Assembly: GCA_027066695.1 (NCBI GenBank)
Contig: JAMONE010000157.1
Location: 1-9,356, forward strand
From: Micavibrio sp.
Lineage (GTDB): Bacteria > Pseudomonadota > Alphaproteobacteria > Micavibrionales > Micavibrionaceae
Length of the DNA: 9,356 nucleotides
Reading direction: 5' to 3'
Under the pieces are notes generated by a model. It did no database searches. It was not told the DNA's origin and saw only the letters and a program-made list of their open reading frames with translations. Each line of letters starts with the position of its first letter. The stretch's first letter is position 1. A program made the position numbers and the translations under genes. Shown here in pieces: positions 1 to 7,071 of this stretch.

Positions 1-1
1 G

Positions 2-517
2 ATAGCCTTTGCAGGGCGATCAAATGTCGGTAAGTCCTCGCTGATTAATGCGCTTACTGGGCGTAATACTTTGGCGCGTACCTCTAATACACCAGGGCGC
101 ACGCAAGAGCTTAATTATTTCAATTTGGGTGATCGTCTATACATGGTTGATATGCCGGGATATGGCTATGCTAAAGTGTCAAAATCAAAGATAGAGGCAT
201 GGACTAACCTTATATTTGATTATTTAAGGGGGCGGCCAACATTGCGTTGTGTCTTTATACTTATTGATGCTCGCCATGGCTTAAAGCCTACGGATATAGA
301 GCTTATGGAGACACTGGATAAAGCGGCTGTCTCGTATCGTATCATATTAACAAAGGCTGATAAGGTTAAAACTCAAGGGTTGGAAGCTGTATTAGAAAAA
401 ATTAATGCTATTATAAAAAAACACGCCGCCGCTCACCCTGAAATCTCATATACCAGCAGTGTAAAAGGAACAGGAATTCCCGAGCTTCGTGCAATTATAA
501 ATTCCTATGGTGAGTGA
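2..517 (+). CDS. engB: EngB/YsxC/YihA ribosome-biogenesis GTPase, 5'-truncated by the window edge
   Basis: Small TRAFAC-class GTPase that in known bacteria is needed for assembly of the large (50S) ribosomal subunit in the cytoplasm. The frame is open from base 2, so the N-terminus lies outside the window; the first visible residues are IAFAGRSNVGKSS, which is the G1/P-loop. Further on are TPGRTQ (G2 region), DMPGYGYA (G3, DxxG with the YGYA signature typical of this family), TKADK (G4, guanine specificity) and SSVKGTG (G5). About 171 codons are present; the family is about 195-215 residues, so only some 25-40 residues are missing. A TTG at 71 could be taken for a start, but it lies after the P-loop and would remove it, so it is rejected. 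The gene ends with TGA at 515-517. The fic-like gene follows on the same strand after a short gap. Confidence 0.96.
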   Translation: MAFAGRSNVGKSSLINALTGRNTLARTSNTPGRTQELNYFNLGDRLYMVDMPGYGYAKVSKSKIEAWTNLIFDYLRGRPTLRCVFILIDARHGLKPTDIELMETLDKAAVSYRIILTKADKVKTQGLEAVLEKINAIIKKHAAAHPEISYTSSVKGTGIPELRAIINSYGE

Positions 518-577
518 TTATTTATATAGCTAAATATCCAATTGATCTACTGTGATTTCATGGCTATAGTTGGCCAT

Positions 578-1477
578 ATGTTAGGATTGCAACACGTTAA
601 AATTACATCGGAAATGTTAAAGCTTGTCAGTGAAGTTGATGAGTTTAAAGGCGCATGGCGGGCGATGGAGAATCATACAACATCTTTGCAATTGCTTGGC
701 GATGTATCAAGTTTCGGTCGTAATTTTAAAGAAATAGCAAATAGCTGGCATGACCAGCCACTAGATGTCGATTTGCTATGTCGTCTTCACGCGGCATTTA
801 CGGGGGCAAAGCAGGTTAGTCTCTATAAGGAAAAATCTGTGCCTTTAGATATTTTAAAAGATGACGAGATTATCGGCTCTCTTAATGTTGCATCACCCGC
901 CGAAGTGCGTAGCCTCATGCCACGGCTTATGAGCTGGACAGAAAAAGCATTTGAGGAGAAGGAGTTTCATCCGCTATTTATTATTGCTATTTTTACGGCT
1001 GTTTATTTGCAGTTTTGCCCATTTGAAAAGGGAAATCAAAAGCTTGCGCGGATGCTTATTATTCTTTTGATGTTTAAGGCTGGCTATAGCTATGCGCCCT
1101 ATGCCACGCTGGATGATATATTAAATGAACATGCAGATGAGTATTATAAGGCTCTTGAACATACGCAAAAGACATTGGCTGCGGGCAAGGTTGATTGGGA
1201 TATTTGGTTAGAATTTTTCTTTAAAATTTTAAAGGCGCAGAAAGATAAATTGCAAGAACGCATTGAAAAAGGTAGTGCTGAAATTATAAATATGCCGATT
1301 CTATCGACAAAAATACTTAAACTCTTTGATAAGCATGATCGATTGAATATGAAAGAGATTGAACGACTAACCCGCGGGAAACGCTCTACCCTGAAACTGC
1401 GCCTTGGGGAGCTTGTCGAGGGCGGCTATATTGTTCGTCACGGTAAAGCCCGCGCGACTTGGTATAGCAAGGTTTAA
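578..1477 (+). CDS. Fic-fold protein with degenerate catalytic motif and C-terminal winged helix (probable pseudoenzyme)
   Basis: Relative of Fic/DOC proteins, which normally transfer AMP to target proteins using the motif HPFxxGNGRxxR. Here the motif reads CPFEKGNQKLAR (residues 147-158 from the ATG at 578): Cys replaces the catalytic His and Gln-Lys replaces Gly-Arg of the phosphate-binding loop. The flanking Fic helices are well preserved, including FHPLFIIAIFTAVYLQF before the motif and AGYSYAPYATL plus the YYKALEHTQ helix after it. The inhibitory [S/T]xxxE[G/N] helix expected near the N-terminus is not recognisable. The C-terminal part (about 240-299) is a winged helix ending in RHGKARATWY, shared with the remnant at 7508-7833. 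The frame is open from a TTG at 542, with ATGs at 560 and 578; 578 is preferred because alignment with the remnant starts just after it, though no good ribosome binding site is seen at any of them. 299 residues. AMPylation activity is unlikely; a DNA-binding or scaffolding role is inferred. Confidence 0.85.
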   Translation: MLGLQHVKITSEMLKLVSEVDEFKGAWRAMENHTTSLQLLGDVSSFGRNFKEIANSWHDQPLDVDLLCRLHAAFTGAKQVSLYKEKSVPLDILKDDEIIGSLNVASPAEVRSLMPRLMSWTEKAFEEKEFHPLFIIAIFTAVYLQFCPFEKGNQKLARMLIILLMFKAGYSYAPYATLDDILNEHADEYYKALEHTQKTLAAGKVDWDIWLEFFFKILKAQKDKLQERIEKGSAEIINMPILSTKILKLFDKHDRLNMKEIERLTRGKRSTLKLRLGELVEGGYIVRHGKARATWYSKV

Positions 1478-1491
1478 TCCTGACTTTAATT

Positions 1492-2247
1492 CTATCTAAC
1501 CAGCAATATATGATAAAATATTAATCTGTTGCTTTGGCCAATATCACTGTAACAAGCGGTATAATTAGTAGAGGCTATGGCTTGCCCGCCGCTATATGAT
1601 CCATCGAATTTTGGCAATGAAAGCGTAGAGTGATTTCCTGCTGTCAGGATATTTTTGCCATTTGTATCAAATGAATGCCCTAAAAGTGAGTTTATTTTCT
1701 CACATATTAACTGTATATTCGGGTGAGCTGGTGATGTCCATGTGGAATTGCTGGCATTAGATATTATCATTATAGCTAGCTCGTTTCGCGTAGCATCGCC
1801 AAGAGTTGGCCTTAAACTGCCTGTAATATTATAGCGCAAATCCCCACTATTTAGCTCTGATACAGGGATTTCAGGGATTTTTTCGAATGTTATATTTCCG
1901 CCCAGAGGATGAAAAACATGGCATGATAGATCAGCAGGCGCATTTGCGTTGTAATATATATCATCGCTGTCTTGGTAATTGTTATCACCATCAGAATCAT
2001 AGGAAAAGCTAAGCTCATTTTCCGAGCAATTATTTCTGCGTAATTTATCTACGCTATGAGATATTTTTTTTGTGTAGCTCAATATATCACTGGCGGCTAG
2101 CTCAGCTTTACGTGCGTTCATTGCAGTTGTTTGCTGCCCTCTCATACCGCGCGAGATGGTGAATGCTAGCGTTGCAAAAAGGGCAATTGCAAGGATAATA
2201 TAGAAAAATGCACTGCCCTTTTCCGAGCTTTTAATTTTTATCATCAT
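1492..2247 (-). CDS. Pilin-like (type IV prepilin-like N-terminus) secreted or membrane protein, last gene of the dot operon
   Basis: A 251-residue protein with a short basic leader (MMIKIKSSEKG) followed at once by a hydrophobic helix (SAFFYIILAIALFATLAF, about 12-31). This is the layout of a type IV prepilin cut after Gly11. The conserved Glu at mature position 5 is absent, so pilin identity is by layout, not by a full motif. The rest should lie outside the inner membrane. It has four cysteines (C74, C109, C182, C232), enough for two disulfides, and an Asp-rich loop at 84-96 (DSDGDNNYQDSDD) resembling a Ca2+-binding site. The frame is open further upstream to 2319, but that extension lies wholly inside the dotL repeats and puts charged residues before the leader. 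The tandem ATGs at 2247 and 2244 are therefore chosen, giving a 17-bp overlap with the 3' end of dotL and translational coupling. No database family is recognised; function unknown. Confidence 0.72.
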   Translation of the reverse strand: MMIKIKSSEKGSAFFYIILAIALFATLAFTISRGMRGQQTTAMNARKAELAASDILSYTKKISHSVDKLRRNNCSENELSFSYDSDGDNNYQDSDDIYYNANAPADLSCHVFHPLGGNITFEKIPEIPVSELNSGDLRYNITGSLRPTLGDATRNELAIMIISNASNSTWTSPAHPNIQLICEKINSLLGHSFDTNGKNILTAGNHSTLSLPKFDGSYSGGQAIASTNYTACYSDIGQSNRLIFYHILLVR

Positions 2248-4585
2248 CTTTATCTGGTGCGGCAGGTTTTGCCCCGAAGATAGCAGGTTTAGCTTTGCTT
2301 TCTTCTGTTTTAGGCGCATCTATCGGCGCGGCTGGCGGAGTTTCTTCTTTATCTGGTGCGGCAGGTTTTGCCCCGAAGATAGCAGGTTTAGCTTTGCTTT
2401 CTTCTGTTTTAGGCGCATCTATCGGCGCGGCTGGCGGAGTTTCTTCTTTAGCTGGCGCGGCGGCGGGTTTTGCTCCAAAAATAGATGGTGCAGCTTTGCT
2501 TTCTTCTGCTTTAGGCGCATCTATCGGCGCAGCTGGCGGTGTCTCTTCTTTGGCTGGTGCGACTGGCGGAGGAGGCGGCGGTGGTGCAGCGACACTTGGC
2601 GGAGGGATGTCGTTTGTAAGTGCATGTATCATCACAAGAGATGCAATGCCTGCATCAACAGGGCCAACAGATGGCTTGTTATTATTAACGAAACCATCAT
2701 TAAGCGCGGCGATTTCATCTGACGTTTCAATCGCAACCTCACAGCGCATAGCCGTCCATGTTTTATTAACCATGAAATCACGTAGTTTTGTGATAGCATT
2801 TGCATGCTTAATAATAGCATCATCAGATGGAGGCAACGACATAAAGCGAGTAACGCGCATTGCCTTTGCAAAACCCGGATTTGAATAGAATACAGCGCAA
2901 TCAACAACGGTTTCACCATAAGTAATGATGGCTTGTCCCTCTTTAAATCCACGTAATTTATCATAATTTGCGCGTGGACGTGTTTGAACGCTGGCTTGCT
3001 TTGAATCATGGTACGAGCCAAACTCGCTACCACCTGCCATTTGGAAGCCTGATACTTCTGTTACCATTGCGCTACCGACTGTTTTTTCGAAGAAATCTTT
3101 AGTTTCCGTAGGGTCTTCCAATTTACCGAATAATTTAATGTTACAGTTCGCAGTAATAGACATAGCCTCTTCACGCACACGCTTTTTCATTGCAGGTAAA
3201 TCCTGCCCCGCAAATACAAGTGAGAAACCAAGCGAACGAGCCTGAGCGGCCATAACAGCCATACCTTCGGCAACATAATAACCAACCTCATCAAACACGG
3301 TCATAAATGGTGTTGAAGAATGTGTTGGCTTATTTTCAATAACTTCAGCAGAAGATCCTTCAACTGTTGAGCCAAGCGCTGAGCCCATCATGCCCTTAAT
3401 GGAGGCAGAAACAATTTTACCAAGATTTGCAATCTCATCACCTGATTTTTCCAAAGCAGGAACAAGAACAACAAGTATTCGGCGGTTTAAAACAATATCA
3501 ACCATATCCACGTCAGCGGCCTGCGTATCAAAGATATAGCCGTAATCATCACCCAAAGATTGAAGTGAACGGGTAAATTGCATAGCCAAGAAGCCATGTT
3601 GCTGGCTGGCTGTTTCTGTATTAACTTGCGGAGTATCAGGGCCAGGAGGCTTTACCTTACCATCATCATCATAAGCCTCACCAACAAAACCAGGCAAAGT
3701 ATCAAGATAGCCTATCATACCAGCTAAAATTTCTTTTGGTACGGCCTCGTCACGAGATAATTTAATAACATTGTTAAGCGATAGATAATCCCGAATTGTA
3801 CGTACAGACATTGGAATTTCTTGATTATCACGCTTCCACGTTAATGCGGGCATCATTGCACCAACAAGCGAGACGGCGCGTTCTTTCCACATCGCGTTAT
3901 CACCGCCACCATCGGGCATTAAACTAACCAGCATATTGGTTAGATAGGACGCTGATCCCGATGAAAATGGATTCATTGTGTTTGATGGTGCGGCTGTGTC
4001 TGAGTTACCAGTCATATAGTTCAGGACAAGCAAATCATCATCACGACCAAAGCGGCGCACCAACGATGATAGGGAGGACCAAAGATCAGTATCGGCTTTA
4101 CCATCGACATAAACAAAGCCAGAACCCCATGACATAGCGTTAGTAACAAGGGATTTCAGCCCCTCCGTTTTACCCGCTCCAGTTGTTCCGAGATACAAGA
4201 AATGAGTTCTGATATCCGAGTTTGTAAACCAAACTTCTTCATTGCTTTCTTCGGCATTGCCAAGATATAAAATTCCCTCTGATTTACCTTTTTTACCGTT
4301 GCGCCCATTATTACCGTCAGCGTATCTTGAGCTAATTGGAAGTTTAAAAACCAGCGTTTTATCACGTGTAGATAACCATACGAAATACATAAGCAAGAAA
4401 ATAATAATTAAGTCTGCAAAGGCAAGTGCCCAATCATTAATAAATATAGCAACGCCAGCAATTATAAAAATAGCAGCGGAATAGGTTGTGCCTGATAAGT
4501 TATCAGCTATACGCACGCTAAGTGGTCTGATATCCCTCAGAAGAGTTTCATGTTGATGCTCATATTTTTTTTGATTTAGTGCCAT
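2231..4585 (-). CDS. dotL: DotL/IcmO-type coupling ATPase of a type IVB (Dot/Icm) secretion system
   Basis: Inner-membrane type IV coupling protein of the VirD4/TraG-like class. In Legionella, DotL receives effectors with DotM and hands them to the Dot/Icm channel using ATP. The 784 residues have two N-terminal transmembrane helices (about 35-50 and 53-71), Walker A GTTGAGKT (133-140), FVYVDGKAD (157-165) as found in DotL/TrbC proteins, Walker B with FDE (431-433), and AGQD (459-462) in the motor core. After about residue 660 the sequence becomes a Pro/Ala/Lys/Glu tail: a proline run (661-675), three repeats of 33-34 residues (677-776) and an acidic end PDKDDDKN. In Legionella the C-terminal tail binds the adaptors IcmSW, LvgA and DotN; the repeat tail here does not look like that region. 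The ATG at 4583-4585 is 22 bp after the preceding gene; an AAGG about 13 bases upstream may be its ribosome binding site. The length matches Legionella DotL (783), but partly because of the repeats. Confidence 0.93.
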   Translation of the reverse strand: MALNQKKYEHQHETLLRDIRPLSVRIADNLSGTTYSAAIFIIAGVAIFINDWALAFADLIIIFLLMYFVWLSTRDKTLVFKLPISSRYADGNNGRNGKKGKSEGILYLGNAEESNEEVWFTNSDIRTHFLYLGTTGAGKTEGLKSLVTNAMSWGSGFVYVDGKADTDLWSSLSSLVRRFGRDDDLLVLNYMTGNSDTAAPSNTMNPFSSGSASYLTNMLVSLMPDGGGDNAMWKERAVSLVGAMMPALTWKRDNQEIPMSVRTIRDYLSLNNVIKLSRDEAVPKEILAGMIGYLDTLPGFVGEAYDDDGKVKPPGPDTPQVNTETASQQHGFLAMQFTRSLQSLGDDYGYIFDTQAADVDMVDIVLNRRILVVLVPALEKSGDEIANLGKIVSASIKGMMGSALGSTVEGSSAEVIENKPTHSSTPFMTVFDEVGYYVAEGMAVMAAQARSLGFSLVFAGQDLPAMKKRVREEAMSITANCNIKLFGKLEDPTETKDFFEKTVGSAMVTEVSGFQMAGGSEFGSYHDSKQASVQTRPRANYDKLRGFKEGQAIITYGETVVDCAVFYSNPGFAKAMRVTRFMSLPPSDDAIIKHANAITKLRDFMVNKTWTAMRCEVAIETSDEIAALNDGFVNNNKPSVGPVDAGIASLVMIHALTNDIPPPSVAAPPPPPPPVAPAKEETPPAAPIDAPKAEESKAAPSIFGAKPAAAPAKEETPPAAPIDAPKTEESKAKPAIFGAKPAAPDKEETPPAAPIDAPKTEESKAKPAIFGAKPAAPDKDDDKN
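2258..2557 (-). repeat. Three tandem repeats (99, 99 and 102 bp) coding the DotL C-terminal tail
   Basis: In coding order the units are 2456-2557 (34 residues), 2357-2455 (33) and 2258-2356 (33), each of the form PxKEETPPAAPIDAPK followed by xEESKAxPxIFGAKPAA. The last two units are in effect identical: bases 2247-2351 match 2346-2450 without a mismatch over 105 bp, with a period of 99. The first unit differs by several substitutions and one extra Ala codon. Because the period is a multiple of three, gain or loss of a unit keeps dotL in frame. The start codon of the pilin-like gene lies at the edge of the array. Confidence 0.95.
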
Positions 4586-4607
4586 TTTAAGAGAGTTACC
4601 TTAAATA

Positions 4608-5141
4608 TTAACGATTGTTCAAAAAGTCATCTGCGGAAATTGCTACGCCAGAAGACCCTTGCGAATTTGTATTTGAATGAGCAAAATCATTAGCTCCATG
4701 CTTGCCTAAATTAACGTTATTTGATGCAAAAATAACCCAAATAAGAATAAGCACAAGGACTAAAACCAAGGAAAGAATCGCTCCAATTTTATTGTCCCTT
4801 GTATTATTAGAAGAGGCAGGGACCGCTTGTGCATTGCTGTTTGATACGATATCATTTGGTTTAATTTGACCATGCGCACCTTGCAAAGCTTGTGATATTT
4901 CCATTAAAACATCTACAGATGCTTGCTTATTATCAAAATGTGCAATTTCATCAACTTCCTCACCTTTTGTTTTCAGGATTAGCACAAAAGTTTTTGCTTT
5001 TTTATCTTCTTGAATAGTAAAGGCAGAAGATTGAGCCTTTTCTAAATCAGCTTGCCATATAACGGGCATTTGAGCATTTGGAAGTGAAAGAATGAGTTTT
5101 CTATCAACGATAGTTACATTTGTAGGTGTTTCTTTTGTCAT
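4608..5141 (-). CDS. Unknown single-pass membrane protein encoded between dotM and dotL
   Basis: A 177-residue protein that I do not recognise. Residues 1-90 look like a small mixed alpha/beta cytoplasmic domain (hydrophobic strands near VTIVDRKLILSL and KTFVLILKTKG, then a helix SVDVLMEISQALQG). A polar linker rich in Asn and Ser follows (95-116). One strong transmembrane helix covers about 119-139 (IGAILSLVLVLVLILIWVIF), and a 38-residue tail ends in ISADDFLNNR. The basic residues RDNK just before the helix suggest that the N-terminal domain is cytoplasmic and the tail periplasmic. It starts with an ATG at 5139-5141, preceded by a purine-rich AGAGAA. It is 36 bp after dotM and 22 bp before dotL on the same strand, so it should be co-translated with both and may be a subunit of the coupling complex (inference). 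In IncI plasmids a gene, trbB, also lies between the dotM-like trbA and dotL-like trbC, but TrbB is a thioredoxin-fold protein and no CxxC is present here. Confidence 0.85.
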   Translation of the reverse strand: MTKETPTNVTIVDRKLILSLPNAQMPVIWQADLEKAQSSAFTIQEDKKAKTFVLILKTKGEEVDEIAHFDNKQASVDVLMEISQALQGAHGQIKPNDIVSNSNAQAVPASSNNTRDNKIGAILSLVLVLVLILIWVIFASNNVNLGKHGANDFAHSNTNSQGSSGVAISADDFLNNR

Positions 5142-5177
5142 TTTATATTCTCTATTTTATTATCTTTAATTTTATTT

Positions 5178-6386
5178 CTATATAGCTTTTTTAACACCAC
5201 GTTTTTTGGAGTTAGTATAATCTAATTGTGGAATAGGACGCGCCATAGGTGATTGCATATATTCTTGAATCGTTTGCAATGCATGCTCGACTTTTGGCAC
5301 AGGAATAGGACGCATTGTTAATTTTTCTGCTTTAAAATGTGACATAGCCCCTAAAGATTCCATATGAAAAGATTGCCTACCCATATTATTCAGCGGATAC
5401 CATAAATTACGATCATGCGCACGAAGCCATACAAATTGTGCAGGAGCTGAAACTCCGCCCTCTTCACGGGCAAATTGCAGTGCGCGAAGCATTGCTGTTG
5501 TTTCAAATGCATGACGATTTACTTGCGAAAGAGTTTTTGCTGATAATTCTTTATTCTTAAGAATGTTTTGAGCTTCTTTTAGCAATTTTCTATCCTTGGA
5601 TAAATTTAAGCCACCATTCCCCGACCAGCATGTTGCTAAACGAGATAAAAGATCATCCGATTGATCTCTTTTTCTTGATGCCTTTAAACAAAATGCGGCC
5701 AATAATACTTGCTTATAACCGTCAAGATTTTTAGATCCCCGCCATGGTTTTCCAAGTTGTTTTATGAATGCTCTTGAAGCACTTTCCTCATCAATTTTGC
5801 CATCAGGAACTTGGATACTATTGAAAGCAAGCCATTCTTCTGGCCCTAAAGCTTCTGCAAAAAGAGGTAATTCAGCAGGGACTGGCGCACCTGGTGGGCG
5901 CGGCGGCTGTGATGAGGGGTTAAATTTTATGAATGGCGAGATAACAGGAAAAACTTTTGCTTGTGCCTCAATAAGGTTTTCAAGGGTCATTCTTTTTCTG
6001 TAATGTGTTTTTGGGCCTTTGAATATGCACCAAAATGCGCCCATAGATATAAGTATAAGAAGAGGAATTCGTAAAGGCTGCATAGCTAATGCTGTGAAAT
6101 ATGAAAGATGCTCGTATTTTAATTTTTCTTTTTGATATTCCTGAACGGCTTCTAAGCCTGCTTGGAAATTATATTCTTTGCCTCTATATAGTATTTCATA
6201 GTCATCACTAACAAACCAAGAAATAACCCACATCTCACCATAACGTATCCAGCGCACTGCCTCACGTACCTCGACATTATAAAAATACCAAAATAGCCAT
6301 AATAATATAGCTAGTATGACGAGCATAATTGTCCAGCCAATACCGCCCTCATATAGTGTATCGCCTGCTTGTTGTCCGTTATTCAA
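5178..6386 (-). CDS. dotM: DotM/IcmP-type coupling-complex protein of a type IVB secretion system
   Basis: Inner-membrane partner of DotL. In Legionella the DotM cytoplasmic domain is part of the coupling complex and binds acidic (Glu-rich) effector signals. The 402 residues show a first transmembrane helix (about 17-37), a second at 104-122 (PLRIPLLILISMGAFWCIF), a proline-rich linker (about 158-173), and a cytoplasmic domain. Its most diagnostic part is 292-338: HAFETTAMLRAL, then FVWLRAHDRNLWYPLNNMGRQ, the H-x2-E-x2-M and LW-x-LN-x2-GRQ pattern of DotM/TrbA proteins. RPIPVPKVEHAL (359-370) also fits the family's C-terminal region. The length is slightly above Legionella DotM (about 380). 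The start is TTG at 6384-6386: an in-frame stop lies six bases upstream, and the next ATG would remove part of the first membrane helix. It is the first gene of the four-gene operon and divergent from tRNA-Thr; the 233-bp gap must hold the operon promoter, but I could not pick a convincing one. Confidence 0.92.
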   Translation of the reverse strand: MNNGQQAGDTLYEGGIGWTIMLVILAILLWLFWYFYNVEVREAVRWIRYGEMWVISWFVSDDYEILYRGKEYNFQAGLEAVQEYQKEKLKYEHLSYFTALAMQPLRIPLLILISMGAFWCIFKGPKTHYRKRMTLENLIEAQAKVFPVISPFIKFNPSSQPPRPPGAPVPAELPLFAEALGPEEWLAFNSIQVPDGKIDEESASRAFIKQLGKPWRGSKNLDGYKQVLLAAFCLKASRKRDQSDDLLSRLATCWSGNGGLNLSKDRKLLKEAQNILKNKELSAKTLSQVNRHAFETTAMLRALQFAREEGGVSAPAQFVWLRAHDRNLWYPLNNMGRQSFHMESLGAMSHFKAEKLTMRPIPVPKVEHALQTIQEYMQSPMARPIPQLDYTNSKKRGVKKAI

Positions 6387-6570
6387 AATTCAAATCCAAT
6401 AAGTTTACTAAAATATATTTTACACAAGATTCAATTTAACAGAAAAAACTAAAAAAAACCAACAGTTAAGATGATTAAAAATTAATGATAAAATAGTTAA
6501 TTTTATACTAGACAAAAAATCAACACTCGTATAGATAGTTATGTCGTGAATTGTCAGAGGTTTATATGTA

Positions 6571-6600
6571 TTGCTCCCATCTGTAATTTAAGATGATAAT
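6571..6600 (+). promoter_or_regulatory. Possible promoter of tRNA-Thr
   Basis: TTGCTC (6571-6576) is followed after 18 bases by GATAAT (6595-6600), a good -10 match, about 20 bases before the tRNA. The -35 match is only three of six, so this is a weak call made mainly on position and AT-rich context. Confidence 0.3.
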
Positions 6601-6619
6601 ATATTTATAAAAGATATGT

Positions 6620-6684
<65 letters not shown>

Positions 6685-6695
<11 letters not shown>

Positions 6696-7068
6696 TTATA
6701 TTCTCACCAGACAAACAACCACCTAACACCTTGAAAGGTAAGGCTAAATCAGGGATTCGATACTCGTGTTTCCGGTCATAGACTAGGCTCTTGGTAAAGG
6801 TCAGTTTCAGCACAGCACGCTTCTCTGCAAAGCCACCGCAAGCCCATATTTTATGCGGATTTGCGAGATATTGAAGTGAAGTTCGATACATCTGCTCATA
6901 GGGCTTCACAGGATGCCCACAAGTAGAGATTTTCTCCTCAACTACTATTTTGTCCTTTTGCAGCCTATCAATGCGCTTTTCAAAAGCCTTGATCACGGCA
7001 GGACTTTGCGCCTCAACAACCCGATCTAAGAACCTGTTTAAAATCTTTTTGATATCTGCTATACTTCC
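6685..7068 (-). pseudogene. C-terminal remnant of a large serine recombinase (site-specific integrase)
   Basis: About 127 codons are open between stops. They match the C-terminal, coiled-coil part of large serine recombinases with a zinc-ribbon domain, by family memory: LNRFLDRVVEAQSPAVIKAF, then the helix EKRIDRLQKDKIVVEEKI, then CGHPVKPYEQMYRTSLQYLA, NPHKIWACG, RAVLKLTF and LALPFKVLGG. The catalytic resolvase domain (with the active-site Ser), the recombinase domain and the zinc ribbon are all missing, and a stop (7069-7071) closes the frame upstream. A GTG at 6994-6996 could be called as the start of a 103-residue protein, but it begins in the middle of the domain, so the fragment is treated as a pseudogene. 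Its last codons (V-P-stop) are formed by the 3' end of tRNA-Thr on the opposite strand. This suggests that an integrated element once ended exactly at the tRNA. Confidence 0.75.
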
Positions 7069-7071
7069 TTA

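Noticed and set aside
2248..2319. Upstream extension of the pilin-like gene to a start at 2319
   Set aside because: The extra 24 residues come from the dotL repeats read in another frame and would separate the start from the prepilin-type leader.
2295..2888. Long open frame on the + strand with Gly/Ala/Ser-rich repeats
   Set aside because: It is the antisense of the dotL repeat tail; its repeats and length follow from the low stop-codon density of that repeated sequence.
2632..3033. 133-codon open frame on the minus strand within dotL
   Set aside because: It lies in another frame of the clearly coding dotL motor domain, and its Leu/Met-rich product has no domain signs.
5764..6003. Small + strand open frame opposite dotM
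   Set aside because: Antisense to the conserved DotM reading frame, with no ribosome binding site or recognisable protein.
6475..6505. AT-only inverted repeat (TAAAAATTAA with TTAATTTTA) in the dotM-tRNA gap
   Set aside because: A stem of A-T pairs only in an AT-rich gap is expected by chance; no T-run or GC stem suggests a terminator.
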